A stretch of 5,374 nucleotides of DNA from an uncultured Eubacterium sp. (lineage in GTDB: Bacteria; Bacillota_A; Clostridia; Lachnospirales; Lachnospiraceae): the NCBI GenBank assembly GCA_947653505.1, contig CANTHI010000285.1, positions 1 through 5,374 of the forward strand. Direction: 5' to 3'. A model generated the notes under the pieces. The model had not been told where the DNA came from, made no database searches, and saw only the letters and a list, made by a program, of their open reading frames with translations. The position numbers and the translations under genes were made by a program. How positions within the stretch are numbered: the stretch's first letter is position 1; each line of letters begins with the position of its first letter. Of this stretch, positions 5,367-5,374 are shown in pieces.

Positions 5367-5374
5367 CAAACAGC

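Noticed and set aside
1..5374. CRISPR arrays, tRNA or rRNA genes, insertion sequences, integrases or known riboswitches
   Set aside because: No regularly spaced repeats, cloverleaf structures, transposase motifs or recognisable riboswitch cores were seen on either strand.

Overview
The window looks like chromosomal DNA from a gut-type member of the Clostridia (Bacillota), most likely a Lachnospiraceae relative. The reasons are moderate GC content, AGGAGG-type ribosome binding sites, a VanS-like histidine kinase, a DUF6765 protein started by TTG, and an AraC regulator fused to a GyrI-like domain. This placement is inferred from gene style; there is no rRNA or other marker to confirm it.

Layout. 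(i) Bases 2-1144 (+) are the 3' part of a membrane sensor histidine kinase whose start lies left of the window. (ii) Bases 1216-1899 (-) are an OmpR/PhoB-type response regulator, converging on the kinase and with its own well-formed promoter near 2014-2042. (iii) Bases 2130-3320 (+) encode a DUF6765 protein, and bases 3334-4221 (+) a ribokinase; only 13 bases separate them, so they are a likely two-gene operon. (iv) Bases 4223-5110 (-) encode an AraC-family regulator with a C-terminal GyrI-like effector-binding domain. Its stop codon is one base from the ribokinase stop. (v) Bases 5111-5374 hold the araC promoter, a strong stem-loop, two further inverted repeats and a stretch open on both strands but without a convincing gene.

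How they may work together. The kinase and response regulator are convergently transcribed, so they are not the usual regulator-kinase operon. The kinase's partner may lie to the left of the window, and this response regulator may be an orphan or may have been separated from its partner. The regulator and the DUF6765-rbsK operon are divergent and share about 230 bases of control region, so the regulator could control that operon as well as itself. Ribokinase channels free ribose into the pentose phosphate pathway. The DUF6765 protein carries His/Asp motifs that suggest a metal-binding hydrolase-like core, but its activity is not known. No ribose transporter, nucleosidase or mobile element is visible.

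No complete new system can be demonstrated. The points most worth following up are the kinase with a changed phosphatase motif, the DUF6765-ribokinase pair, the palindrome inside the response-regulator promoter, and the structured region upstream of araC.
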